From: Nitrospira sp. CG24A
GTDB taxonomy: Bacteria; Nitrospirota; Nitrospiria; Nitrospirales; Nitrospiraceae
Length of the DNA stretch: 58,668 nt
Assembly: GCA_002869925.2 (NCBI GenBank)
Contig: NEWT02000023.1
Span: 1 to 58,668 of the forward strand
Direction of reading: 5' to 3'
Part shown: one piece after another, positions 1 through 7,629 of the stretch
Layout: each line of letters starts with the position of its first letter
How positions within the stretch are numbered: position 1 is the first letter of the stretch
Notes under the pieces: generated by a model
Databases searched by the model: none
Seen by the model: only the letters and a program-made list of their open reading frames with translations
Told to the model about the DNA's origin: nothing
Translations under genes and position numbers: made by a program

Positions 1-243
1 TTGATGGACTGCGAGATGCCGGAGATGAACGGCTATGACGCGACACAAGAGATCAGGCGGCAAGAGCAAAGCACGACCAATCATCTTCCTATCATTGCCC
101 TCACCGGGCACGCGTCATCGGAGGACGAACAGCAGTGCCGACAAGCCGGAATGGATGACGTCGTGACGAAGCCAATAACGCTCCCAACCCTCCGCGCAAA
201 AATAGAACGTCTTCTCGCACAGCCAGACTTCCGGCAAAGCTAA
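1..243 (+). CDS. Response-regulator receiver domain, C-terminal part (gene begins before the window)
   Basis: The reading frame is open from the first base, so only the last 80 residues are visible. They match the second half of a CheY-like receiver: MDCEMPEMNGYDAT holds the phosphoacceptor Asp followed by the usual MPxMNG turn, LPIIALTGHA carries the conserved Thr, and VTKPI the conserved Lys. This form (MDCxMPxMDGxxAT with TKP near the end) is typical of the receiver at the C-terminus of hybrid histidine kinases, so the missing upstream part may be a kinase; that part is inference. The protein ends 36 residues after the TKP motif with no output domain. Confidence 0.85.
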   Translation: MMDCEMPEMNGYDATQEIRRQEQSTTNHLPIIALTGHASSEDEQQCRQAGMDDVVTKPITLPTLRAKIERLLAQPDFRQS

Positions 244-307
244 ATCGTTGCCAGGATTTTCGCCAACAATCTGCTCTTCCTAGATGCATTCCCTATTAGG
301 AGAAAGT

Positions 308-400
308 ATGATCGGCAGTTTTGATTGTGGATTTTGCTCGAGCTCGTCGGTACCATATGGGTGTGAAAGCAAAGGGTTGCCGGAGTCCAAAGGAGCATAG
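308..400 (+). CDS. Possible 30-residue upstream ORF with a CGFC motif
   Basis: An ATG preceded by AGGAG at good spacing opens a 30-codon frame ending in TAG, five bases before the ATG of the DsbA-like gene. The peptide has three cysteines, two in CGFC. Its last codons contain the AAAGGAG ribosome site of the next gene, which would suit translational coupling. I recognise no family; it could be a leader peptide or chance. Confidence 0.3.
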   Translation: MIGSFDCGFCSSSSVPYGCESKGLPESKGA

Positions 401-405
401 ACAAG

Positions 406-984
406 ATGAATGACAGACTGAATCTTCTATATAGCGACTTCAACTGTCCGTTCTGTTATGCCATGCACGAACGGCTGCACGAGATGAATGTGCTCGCGCG
501 CTGTGAATGGAGAGGTGTGCAGCACGCATCGCATCTGCCGATCCCGATGAAGCCGTGGCAGGGTTCGTTGGGTGCGGAACTGCGCCACGAAGTGGCGGTC
601 GTGGAGCGGCTGGCGCCGGGCCTGCCTATTGCCCTCCCTCCTGGTAAGCCCAATACGAAGCCAGCGATTGAGCAAGCAGTGGCACTCCTCCGGCACGATC
701 CATCGCATGCGATGACGTTTGTGCGTGAGACCTATCGGGCCTTCTGGTGTGAAGGGAAGGACATCTCTGATCCGGAGGTCCTCAGCCGATTGGTTGAGCA
801 GGCAGGAGGCTCACCGGAGAGTATGGATTCGATCAACAGCGAGGATCGCAGGGTGGCTCACGAGTGGGAAGCGGCTTGGCATCTCACAGGCCAGGCTGGA
901 GTTCCCCTCATCGTCTCGCCGGAGAATTATCTTCTGGTCGGATGCGCGCCTATCGCTGATGTCCAACGGTTTTTCAGCCGATAG
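406..984 (+). CDS. DsbA/FrnE-family thioredoxin-fold oxidoreductase
   Basis: A 192-residue protein beginning NLLYSDFNCPFCYAMHE: a first beta strand followed by a CPFC redox motif (residues about 15-18), as in DsbA/FrnE-like proteins (CPWC or CPFC after YSDF). The middle is helical, and GVPLIV near residue 165 supplies the cis-proline loop facing the active site. There is no signal peptide, so it is probably a cytoplasmic thiol oxidoreductase or isomerase rather than a periplasmic DsbA. Its substrate cannot be told from sequence. AAAGGAG lies just upstream of the ATG. Its stop is two bases from the stop of the convergent DUF4139 gene. Confidence 0.8.
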   Translation: MNDRLNLLYSDFNCPFCYAMHERLHEMNVLARCEWRGVQHASHLPIPMKPWQGSLGAELRHEVAVVERLAPGLPIALPPGKPNTKPAIEQAVALLRHDPSHAMTFVRETYRAFWCEGKDISDPEVLSRLVEQAGGSPESMDSINSEDRRVAHEWEAAWHLTGQAGVPLIVSPENYLLVGCAPIADVQRFFSR

Positions 985-986
985 GA

Positions 987-3071
987 TTAGCTGATATCCA
1001 GACTCATCATGTAGTCCTGTAATTCCCGCCGATGTTCTTCCTCGGTGTTTTTGAGACGTTCAATGTCCTTGCGCAGGCTGTCCAGCTCGGTCTCCTGCTG
1101 GTCTAACTTCTTGACATAGCGAGTGTAGAGATCGGAGTTCTGCTGGAGTCGCTGCATATTCTCGCGGATGCGAGCATGTTCTGCCGTGATCTCGGCGATG
1201 CGCTGATCCAGGCGTGTCCGTTGGGCGCGCACATCGCCAAGCTTGTTGCGCAAGTACACCACCCGTTGGAGGGCCTCTTTCACTTTCGGGCTGACTTCCT
1301 TTGTTTGCTGGTAATAGGTGATTTGGTCGATACCACCCTCCGATAAGAGAATCGATTCCTGAATGGGGAGTGTTTCCTTGACGTGGAGCGTTACGTTTTT
1401 CCCCGGATCGACCGCGACACTAAAGCGGTACAGATTGCGCGTTCGTTCAGTCGATTCTTTTGGCTCGGCAAGTTTCCAGTCTGCACGATAGGGCTGTTCG
1501 ATCAGAATGGTCTTTGCTTTCGTGTCACGATTCTTCACGAGATACGTGCGGTCTTCGACCGCACGGCGTGAGATGAGCATCGTGCCCTTTTTCAGCGAGA
1601 CGGTGGCAAGTTCTTGCGTGCCCCCGTCGAATGCAGGTTCCACCTCGGTCTTGAGATCGAGTGCGTAGCTAATCAGCCGATCTTGCCCTGGAGGAAGATC
1701 TTCGATGCGCGCATCGCCGGCATAGGTCCCGTTGTCGAAGAGTGTAATGGGGCCTTGCATCAGATGAAGAGCCGAGGTGTTTTTCAGCCGATACCCATTC
1801 AGTGGATGTTTGGCATTGACGTGTTGGTTGTAGAGCGATACTTTTTGCCCCTGGAGTGATTGGCCAATGATAGGCAGCAGCGCACTCTGATGCTTGGCGA
1901 GGGTCACAGGCTGGTCGATACGATATTCGAAGAGCTCGCCCTTGTCTTCAGCCATCGCCATGGGTGTGACACCTTCTTCCAAGCGGCCCATCTCCATGTC
2001 CGCAATGGCATCGGCTTCTGCCGGAGCATTGGCCCGACTACTGGTAGCACCTTGGGTCATCTTGCCGAGCATGCGCTCTTTTTTCATCTCGTTGCGGGTT
2101 GAAGGGGCAGGAGCCATCGGTTTGAGTTCGTCCATGGCATCGCCGTAGGTCTGGGGTTTGAGGTTGGCGTAGAGCTCAGGCTGTACGACCGGCCGTGGGT
2201 TGTAGAGCGGTTGATACAGATCCATAGTGAAGGAAATGGGCCGTCCCGAAACAAGTGACAGCGTGACGTTGTTCCAATCCTGTGGAGTTTGATTTTCCAC
2301 AATGGCCCAGCCTTGCAGGTAAGGAGCTTTGTCTTCATCTAAGACGAGTCGATAGCTGGTCTTCCAGACTGGGGTTTCCGTCAGGTAGGCGATACGGGCT
2401 TGGCGGTTACCGATCCCGTCGAAGGTGATCGAGACCGTCTTTTTCTGAGCATCGTGATTCGTCGCAAGTGTGGCCAGCGCCTGGTGCAGCTCAGCATTCA
2501 ACGCGGGGTTGGTCAATTTAATGCGCTGCACGGTTGATAACGAGAGTGAGCGAAACCCGTCTTCTGTCAGGAGGGTGATATATTCCTGTTCCACCATACG
2601 GTGTTGTGAGCCTTCACCGAGGGACTCCGTTTTCTTTTCCACGCCTACCAATGTGCCGAAGATGGGATTGGGCGCGGTCACTTCGATTGGCTCTCCCCGA
2701 ACCTGAGTCAGGATTTGTCCCAGGGTGGGATTGCCGTTCAGATTGATCCCGAAGCTGCCGAGTGTTTTAGTGATAGGATCGCGTGAGCCATAGGTCACAG
2801 TCGAGACCTTGCCGCCGCCGAAATCCTGTACGACCAGACTTTTCAGCATGTCGTTGATCTGATTCGTATGGAGACGGAGGTCGAGTTGCAGTCGGTTGTT
2901 CACCGTGCCGTCATGTTGAAAATAGCCCACGCCGCTTGAGTAGAGGACGATTTTTGATAAGGGAAGTGCCGCTCCATCCTCTGCGAAAACTGGCCAGGGG
3001 AGCAGAAGGAACGAGATGAGGATCAGCCGCCTCACGAGGGTGTCACCGGAGCCAATCGACCGCGCGCGCAT
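987..3071 (-). CDS. DUF4139 domain-containing exported protein
   Basis: About 694 residues. I chose the ATG at 3071 because GGAGG sits five bases upstream and the product then starts with a signal peptide (hydrophobic stretch RLILISFLLLPWPVFA, then AEDG); an upstream ATG would add nine residues. The body contains the beta-rich DUF4139 region (SVSITFDGIGNRQARIAYL and TPVWKTSYRLVLDEDK) and a linker rich in Met, Ala and charged residues. The last ~110 residues are a coiled coil. The family is widespread and of unknown molecular function; it is often annotated as mucoidy-inhibitor-like. Export to the periplasm or outer envelope is the safest inference. Confidence 0.85.
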   Translation of the reverse strand: MRARSIGSGDTLVRRLILISFLLLPWPVFAEDGAALPLSKIVLYSSGVGYFQHDGTVNNRLQLDLRLHTNQINDMLKSLVVQDFGGGKVSTVTYGSRDPITKTLGSFGINLNGNPTLGQILTQVRGEPIEVTAPNPIFGTLVGVEKKTESLGEGSQHRMVEQEYITLLTEDGFRSLSLSTVQRIKLTNPALNAELHQALATLATNHDAQKKTVSITFDGIGNRQARIAYLTETPVWKTSYRLVLDEDKAPYLQGWAIVENQTPQDWNNVTLSLVSGRPISFTMDLYQPLYNPRPVVQPELYANLKPQTYGDAMDELKPMAPAPSTRNEMKKERMLGKMTQGATSSRANAPAEADAIADMEMGRLEEGVTPMAMAEDKGELFEYRIDQPVTLAKHQSALLPIIGQSLQGQKVSLYNQHVNAKHPLNGYRLKNTSALHLMQGPITLFDNGTYAGDARIEDLPPGQDRLISYALDLKTEVEPAFDGGTQELATVSLKKGTMLISRRAVEDRTYLVKNRDTKAKTILIEQPYRADWKLAEPKESTERTRNLYRFSVAVDPGKNVTLHVKETLPIQESILLSEGGIDQITYYQQTKEVSPKVKEALQRVVYLRNKLGDVRAQRTRLDQRIAEITAEHARIRENMQRLQQNSDLYTRYVKKLDQQETELDSLRKDIERLKNTEEEHRRELQDYMMSLDIS

Positions 3072-3235
3072 AGAGACCTCCATCATAGAGTACTGCACCA
3101 GGCTGGAACGTCAATGGTGATATGACCTAGCTTACTCATATCGTCAAGGGTCAGATTCTTCCAGACTTATGAGAGAATTGTCCAAGCTATTCCACTCATG
3201 ATACGGTCTACATCATCTGTTGAGGGGACTGAAGA

Positions 3236-3652
3236 ATGTCTACCCAGTTGACTATGATCATCGATGAAATTCTGCGAGATTGCCGTACGATAGCTGTCGT
3301 GGGGCTGTCGTCGAATCCTGTACGGCCATCTTATCACGTGGCTGCCTATATGCAGAGTCACGGCCATCGAATCATCCCAGTGAATCCGAACGAGACGAAC
3401 GTCCTTGGCGAGCAGGCGTATCCTTCGCTGGGTGCTGTGCCCGGGCCCATTGATCTCGTGAATATCTTCAGAAAATCTGAAGACGTTCTTCCGATCGTTG
3501 AGGAAGCCATTGCGCATGGCGTCAAAGCCATCTGGATGCAAGAAGGAATCAGCAACGAGCAGGCAGCCGTTCGTGCGAGAGAATCCGGCCTGCTTGTCGT
3601 GATGGACCGCTGCTGGCTCAAAGAACAGGCTGCTCGATCACATCGTGGCTGA
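3236..3652 (+). CDS. CoA-binding domain protein (YccU-like)
   Basis: A 138-residue Rossmann-fold protein of the single-domain CoA-binding family, related to the N-terminal domain of succinyl-CoA synthetase alpha subunit. TIAVVGLSSNPVRPSYHVA is the nucleotide loop; IIPVNPNE, PIDLVNIFRKSE and AIWMQEGISNE are the following conserved strands. The whole family length is present. The physiological ligand is not established. Its end overlaps the DUF4112 gene by eight bases in another frame, so the two are probably one transcription unit. Confidence 0.88.
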   Translation: MSTQLTMIIDEILRDCRTIAVVGLSSNPVRPSYHVAAYMQSHGHRIIPVNPNETNVLGEQAYPSLGAVPGPIDLVNIFRKSEDVLPIVEEAIAHGVKAIWMQEGISNEQAAVRARESGLLVVMDRCWLKEQAARSHRG

Positions 3653-4157
3653 CCAGGTCACCCGTCTCCCTCGAAAGTCTCCATCTCCCGATTCTCAGCG
3701 AGAAGCCATGGTGGCGACGGCTGAATTCTTGGCCAAGATTCTGGATACCACCGTCAAGATCCCCGGCACGCCATTCTATGTGGGACTCGATCCGTTGCTC
3801 GGATTAATTCCCGGCATCGGTGACATGATTGCCAATCTTATCGGAACCGTCATCCTGATCTTGGCTGCGCGGCTTCGCGTGCCGCAGATCGTCATCGCAC
3901 GGATGAGCCTGAATCTTTTGATCAATGGAACCGTCGGTGCGGTTCCTATCCTCGGCGATCTTTTCTCTATTTGGTTTCGGAGTCACGCGCGGAATGCGGA
4001 ATTACTGCGGAGAGCTGCCACGCAACCCTATCGAGAAACACAACAGGCCAGGCTGTATGTGGCCGGCATTATCGGCGGCACCGTCGTGCTGCTTGCGCTC
4101 GCCATTGCCGCAGTCCTCTGGATCGTCATGAAGCTCTGGGCCGCAATCACCACGTAA
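3645..4157 (+). CDS. DUF4112 family membrane protein
   Basis: A 170-residue protein with the DUF4112 pattern: LAKILDTTVKIPGTPFYVG followed by GLDPLLGLIPGIGDM, a hydrophobic segment (IGTVILILAARLRVP), VPILGDLFSIWFRSHARN, and a second membrane segment at the C-terminus (VAGIIGGTVVLLALAIAAV). Such proteins are predicted small inner-membrane proteins of unknown function. The start overlaps the previous gene. Several in-frame starts are possible, including one about 20 codons in, so the N-terminus is uncertain. Confidence 0.85.
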   Translation: MADQVTRLPRKSPSPDSQREAMVATAEFLAKILDTTVKIPGTPFYVGLDPLLGLIPGIGDMIANLIGTVILILAARLRVPQIVIARMSLNLLINGTVGAVPILGDLFSIWFRSHARNAELLRRAATQPYRETQQARLYVAGIIGGTVVLLALAIAAVLWIVMKLWAAITT

Positions 4158-4253
4158 ATTGCTTGGCCGTGCCATGCCTGAGAAATTACGATAATCGTAT
4201 TTCGGCCGCTTCTCGGTCGTTCGGCTCAACAGAGGGAGTCCGTGACCTGACGC

Positions 4254-4350
4254 GGTTGTTTTTTTGAGGTGCGAAGCTTTATAGTTTCTGCCCATTGGAT
4301 ATGTGTGGGTCTGGTGTCACGAATTTCTTCAATAAAAGCGGAGGCGGTTC
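4254..4350 (+). repeat. Leader duplicated upstream of both SUMF1-like genes, copy 1
   Basis: The ~97 bases before the first SUMF1-like ATG are repeated, diverged, at 5305-5401 before the second. Shared blocks are GGTTGTTTTT, GCTTTATAGTT, GCCCATTGGA and AAAGCGGAGGCGGTTCATGA, the last holding the ribosome binding site. The duplication therefore covered the promoter/leader as well as the gene. Confidence 0.75.
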
Positions 4351-5172
4351 ATGAAAAAGGCACTTGTGTTGGTGGCGTTGCTTGGGCTTGTGGTTTCCCC
4401 GGCGATGGCCGCTCCACCTGTCGAAAAGGCTGTGAAGGAGTTGGCTCCGGTGCAGAAATCGAGTCAAGAGATACCTGCGTCGGTCAAACCACCGGAGGGG
4501 GCAATGGTGGTGGTGCCGGGGGGAGAGTTTACGATGGGAAGTGCGGCGGGAGATTCAGATGAACAACCGGAGCACAAGGTCTATGTGGATACATTTTCCA
4601 TGGATGTGTATGAAGTGACGGTAGGGCAGTATGCGGCATTTCTGCAGGCGAAAGGGATCGAACTACCTTCAGACTGGAAGACGCTGAACCAGTCGTCGAA
4701 TCAGAAACGTCCGGTTGCCAATATCGATTCGACGGAAGCGTCTTTCTACTGTAAATGGGTCGGCAAGCGGTTGCCGACAGAGGCGGAGTGGGAGAAGGCG
4801 GCGAGGGGAACAGATGGCCGTACCTATCCGTGGGGTAACGAGGCTCCGACGCCGCTTCATGCGAACTTTGGGAAATCGGAGTGGAACAATCATGCGGTCG
4901 CGGCGCCGGTGGGCTCGTTCGAAGCGGGCAAGAGCCCCTACGGCATTTATGACATGGCCGGGAATGTTTGGGAATGGGTCAGCGATTTATACGACTATAA
5001 CTACTATAAGGTCAGCTCGCCGAAGAATCCGACAGGACCGGCGACTGGCGGGACCAGGGCGGTTCGTGGCGGTGCGTGGAACAGTAATCCTCGAGCGATA
5101 CGTTCCTCGAATCGAAGTCTCATTTCGCCGACAGACCAGGGGCTCAACGGATTTCGGTGCGCGAAGAATTAA
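4351..5172 (+). CDS. SUMF1 / formylglycine-generating-enzyme-like exported protein
   Basis: 273 residues with a signal peptide ending at AMAA, then a proline-rich linker and the FGE-sulfatase (SUMF1) fold: MVVVPGGEFTMGSAAGDSDE, DVYEVTVGQYAAFL, GKRLPTEAEWEKAARG, YPWGNE, GIYDMAGNVWEWVSDLY, AVRGGAWNS and GLNGFRCAKN. The domain is complete, but the cysteine pair that true formylglycine-generating enzymes carry near the RGG motif is absent (RGGAWNSNPRAIRSSNR), so sulfatase activation is unlikely. A structural or ligand-binding role in the envelope is more plausible. It is followed by a broken tandem paralogue. Confidence 0.88.
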   Translation: MKKALVLVALLGLVVSPAMAAPPVEKAVKELAPVQKSSQEIPASVKPPEGAMVVVPGGEFTMGSAAGDSDEQPEHKVYVDTFSMDVYEVTVGQYAAFLQAKGIELPSDWKTLNQSSNQKRPVANIDSTEASFYCKWVGKRLPTEAEWEKAARGTDGRTYPWGNEAPTPLHANFGKSEWNNHAVAAPVGSFEAGKSPYGIYDMAGNVWEWVSDLYDYNYYKVSSPKNPTGPATGGTRAVRGGAWNSNPRAIRSSNRSLISPTDQGLNGFRCAKN

Positions 5173-5180
5173 TAGTCGCT

Positions 5181-5297
5181 GACTCCTGGATTTTTCGTTC
5201 GTACGTTCCATCAGGATTTATTAGTTCCTACAACCCGTTCGCTTCGTAGGGGGGGAAGGGTTGCAGGACGTAGACGAGGCGTAGGAATTCCAGGATC
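5181..5297. repeat. Imperfect palindromic spacer between the SUMF1 paralogues
   Basis: TCCTGGATTT at the left and AATTCCAGGA at the right are inverted, and inner blocks TTCCTACAACCC and GGGTTGCAGGA / GTAGGAATTCC also pair. It could form a long hairpin or be a decayed small mobile element. I see no reading frame in it. Confidence 0.4.
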
Positions 5298-5304
5298 ATA
5301 TCCG

Positions 5305-5401
5305 GTTGTTTTTCTGAGGCGTGAGGCTTTATAGTTCCCGCCCATTGGAAGTTGCGAGGGAGAGGTGTCATGGTTTTTTCAGGAGAAAGCGGAGGCGGTT
5401 C
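5305..5401 (+). repeat. Leader duplicated upstream of both SUMF1-like genes, copy 2
   Basis: Diverged copy of 4254-4350, including the ribosome binding site AAAGCGGAGGCGG. See copy 1. Confidence 0.75.
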
Positions 5402-5990
5402 ATGAGACGGATGCTTGTACTGATTGCCTTGCTCGGGCTCGCGGCAAATACGGCGCTGGCTGCGTCACCCGACATGAAGGGGGCGAATGAGTTGGTCACG
5501 CAGCAGAAACAGAGTCAGGAGAATCCGATAGTGTCGAAACCGCCGTTGGGTTCCATGGTGTCGATACCGGCGGGAGAATTTACGATGGGGAGTGAGGATG
5601 GTGATGCAGACGAACGACCGGCGCATAAGGTCACCGTGGATAGCTTTTCTATCGATGTCTATGAAGTGACGGTAGGAGAGTATGGGGATTTTCTACGGTC
5701 CGGGGGAGGCCATCTACCTCCAGGTTGGGAGAAGATGAGCCAAACGAAATACCACAAGCGTCCGGTCATGGGGGTAGATTGGGCGGATGCGGCTGCCTAT
5801 TGTAAGTCAGTCGGCAAACGTTTGCCTACTGAGGCGGAGTGGGAGAAGGCGGCACGACGAGATGAAGGATCAGGCCAAATCAGTCGAGGCATTCACGCGC
5901 TATCTCGAACTCGGGGGGAGCCATGCCCGTGCTCGAGCGGCTGTTGCATCGTCAGCACCCCCCGCTCCTGCCGTACCCTCAAAACCTTAA
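5402..5990 (+). pseudogene. Second SUMF1-like gene, broken and joined to a TPR-protein tail
   Basis: From ATG 5402 the product has a signal peptide and tracks the upstream paralogue through MVSIPAGEFTMGSEDGDADE, DVYEVTVGEYGDFL and KRLPTEAEWEKAAR. Homology stops at about 5857, before the GNVWEW, RGG and GFRC motifs. The next bases read, in the +2 frame relative to the gene, as DEMKDQAKSVEAFTRYLELG and on to a stop at 5990; that looks like the C-terminal helix pair of a tetratricopeptide protein. A deletion fused the 5' part of one gene to the 3' end of another out of frame. The original SUMF1 frame stays open to 6184 but is not domain-like after the junction. Confidence 0.75.
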
Positions 5991-5996
5991 GGTTTT
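5981..5996. terminator. Perfect 16-bp palindrome between convergent gene ends
   Basis: AAAACCTTAAGGTTTT is self-complementary and lies exactly over both stop codons (TAA on plus at 5988-5990, TAA on minus at 5987-5989), followed by T-rich sequence on plus and flanked by A-rich sequence. It could act as a weak bidirectional terminator, but it has no loop sequence and only four G:C pairs. Confidence 0.35.
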
Positions 5997-6157
5997 TCTC
6001 CTCCCTTGAGATAGCCCAGACCGATCTTGACCGCTTTCCGCGTGATTTCTGCCCAGCGCACTTGCGGGTATTCAGCAAGGACCGCGGCTGCTTTGGGATC
6101 TTGTACTTCCATGTTCATAATCTTAATGATACCGTCATTGATCTGAATGTCTGCCAC
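5987..6157 (-). CDS. Small conserved-looking cytoplasmic protein, 56 residues
   Basis: The GTG start at 6157 is preceded by AAGGAGG at eight bases, a strong reason to accept it although the open frame extends further upstream. The product begins ADIQINDGIIKIMNMEV after the initiator and continues with an alpha-helical half containing ITRKAVKIGLGYLK. No cysteines, no membrane segment. I do not recognise a named family. It faces the broken SUMF1/TPR gene tail to tail. Confidence 0.6.
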   Translation of the reverse strand: MADIQINDGIIKIMNMEVQDPKAAAVLAEYPQVRWAEITRKAVKIGLGYLKGGEKP

Positions 6158-6333
6158 GGGGATCCTCCTTACAGAGAACATTGAGACGGTCAACCGTTGA
6201 TCGCCTGTTGCGTTGACTGAGGTAGGGGTGCATGTTAGCATGATTTCGTTTGGATTCTCGAACGTTTGTCGCTGGCATCTGCCACTGTGCCGTGCGGTTT
6301 CACTGTCCAGATCATCACCAAGGAGGCATGGGT

Positions 6334-6867
6334 ATGAATAGGGTACTGGGATTCAGGTCGAGGTTAGTCGGGGGGGGAGTCGCTGTTGCCCTGATGATCG
6401 GACTTGTTGCTTGTGGCGGGCCTCCGAAGTGGGTCAAGCAAGGGTCAGGAGCCTTTAACGAGAAAGACAGTAAAGCCTTTTATGGCGTCGGGTCCGTGTC
6501 TGGTGTCAGGAATGAGCCGCTGGCTTGGGACACCGCTGAAAATCGTGCCAGAGCTGAAATCGCCAAGACCTTTGAAACCTATACCGGCTACCTGATGCGC
6601 GACTATGCGGCCTCCACGACAGCCGGAGACTTTACGAAGAACACGGAAGAGCAGAATGTCGAGCGGGCCATCAAGACGGTGACGTTCTCTTATCACACTC
6701 GCGACGGGAGCAGGAGAGGGTTTGTCAACAGCCTGCTAGAAAGACAGAGCTCTTCATTCGCGCGCGTCGTTTTTGCGGCTTTCTTACGGTACCTGTGCCA
6801 ACAGCTCCAGGACCGCTTCATTCCACCCCGCCGGCCCAATTCCTGGAGCATGAATCATCCGAGGTAG
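6334..6867 (+). pseudogene. Truncated LPP20-family lipoprotein gene
   Basis: AAGGAGG precedes ATG 6334 by eight bases. The product starts with a lipoprotein signal (LMIGLVACGG, lipobox LVAC) and an LPP20-like domain: FYGVGSVSGVRNEPLAWDTA, ENRARAEIAKTFETYTGYLM, then EEQNVERAIKT. After about base 6678 the sequence loses family character, has a low-complexity Ser/Arg/Phe composition, and runs antisense into the 3' end of the phosphatase gene at 6784-6867. Bases 6717-6737 resemble the right end of the intergenic repeat family (CAACAGCCTGCTAG), so an element-associated rearrangement probably removed the true 3' end. A short secreted N-terminal product could still be made. Confidence 0.65.
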
Positions 6868-7617
6868 TTGGATATCAGGGTCATAGGATCCGTCTGGTTT
6901 TTGGACGAGAATCGGATAATCCACCATCGCGAGCAAGGTAGCGTCATTGATGCTGTCACCGATCCCAATCGTTTCGATCCGATCCGTTTCTCCTTGCATG
7001 CGTTGTTGCCGGTGGTAGCAGCTGAGGAGCTTGGAGGCGGCCTTTCCCTTATCGGTTTCTCCTGTGAGATGAAATAACCGGCCACCTTTTGTCCATCGGA
7101 GTCCCCTGGTGACGATTTGACGGCACACTTCTTCAATGAGCGGCCTGGGGCCTTGTAGGAGGAAGGGTTCATCGTATTCTCGTTGCTTGGCCAGGATTGC
7201 GTCTGCGCGCGGGAGCCCGGTGACTTGCATAATCGTTTCTATTGACAGGTCGCCAAATCCTTGCAATGGCGTTTCAATCGCGTCTTCTATTTGTTTCAGG
7301 ACATCTCGCAGCATGTGATATGGAAGGCCTAATTCCATGACTTGATAGGGAGGTCGCGTTCGCATGCGTTCCAAGGGGAAATCGAAAAATCCTTGAGGGA
7401 TAAACACCGCGCCGCCATTTTCGACAATGAAAGGGTTCTGAAGGTCGAGGCGCCGTCGAATCGGCTCCATCTCCGCACGTGTTTTACTCGACGCCAGCAC
7501 GAGGGGAATGCCTTGCTCGCGAAGCGCGGTAAGGGCTGGTAGAGCGGCTTTGTACGAATAGGTCGTACTGTCCAGGAGCGAACCATCCAAGTCTGTGAAC
7601 ACGATCAAGTTGGGCAT
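6784..7617 (-). CDS. mpgP: HAD phosphatase of the mannosyl-3-phosphoglycerate phosphatase family
   Basis: 277 residues, close to the family length. HAD motif I is TDLDGSLLD (nucleophile Asp9, Asp11), motif II is ASSKTR (about 42-47), and motif IV is GIGDSINDATLL, with the cap domain between. FIVENGGAVFIP after motif II is characteristic of MPGP proteins. Known family role: removing the phosphate from mannosyl-, glucosyl- or mannosylglucosyl-3-phosphoglycerate to yield the compatible solute. It is the last gene of a minus-strand operon (13 bases from the upstream membrane gene). Which sugar it handles cannot be read from sequence. Confidence 0.85.
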   Translation of the reverse strand: MPNLIVFTDLDGSLLDSTTYSYKAALPALTALREQGIPLVLASSKTRAEMEPIRRRLDLQNPFIVENGGAVFIPQGFFDFPLERMRTRPPYQVMELGLPYHMLRDVLKQIEDAIETPLQGFGDLSIETIMQVTGLPRADAILAKQREYDEPFLLQGPRPLIEEVCRQIVTRGLRWTKGGRLFHLTGETDKGKAASKLLSCYHRQQRMQGETDRIETIGIGDSINDATLLAMVDYPILVQKPDGSYDPDIQLPRMIHAPGIGPAGWNEAVLELLAQVP

Positions 7618-7629
7618 GCTCGTGCGCCG

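Noticed and set aside
341-363. Cluster of XhoI, SacI, KpnI and NdeI sites resembling a cloning-vector polylinker
   Set aside because: Only ~25 bases, and the flanks show no vector sequence and fit the surrounding gene context; most likely coincidence.
5402-6184. One long SUMF1-like protein of 260 residues
   Set aside because: The domain stops at about 5857 and the tail frame has no family features; a second frame with TPR-like sequence explains the DNA better.
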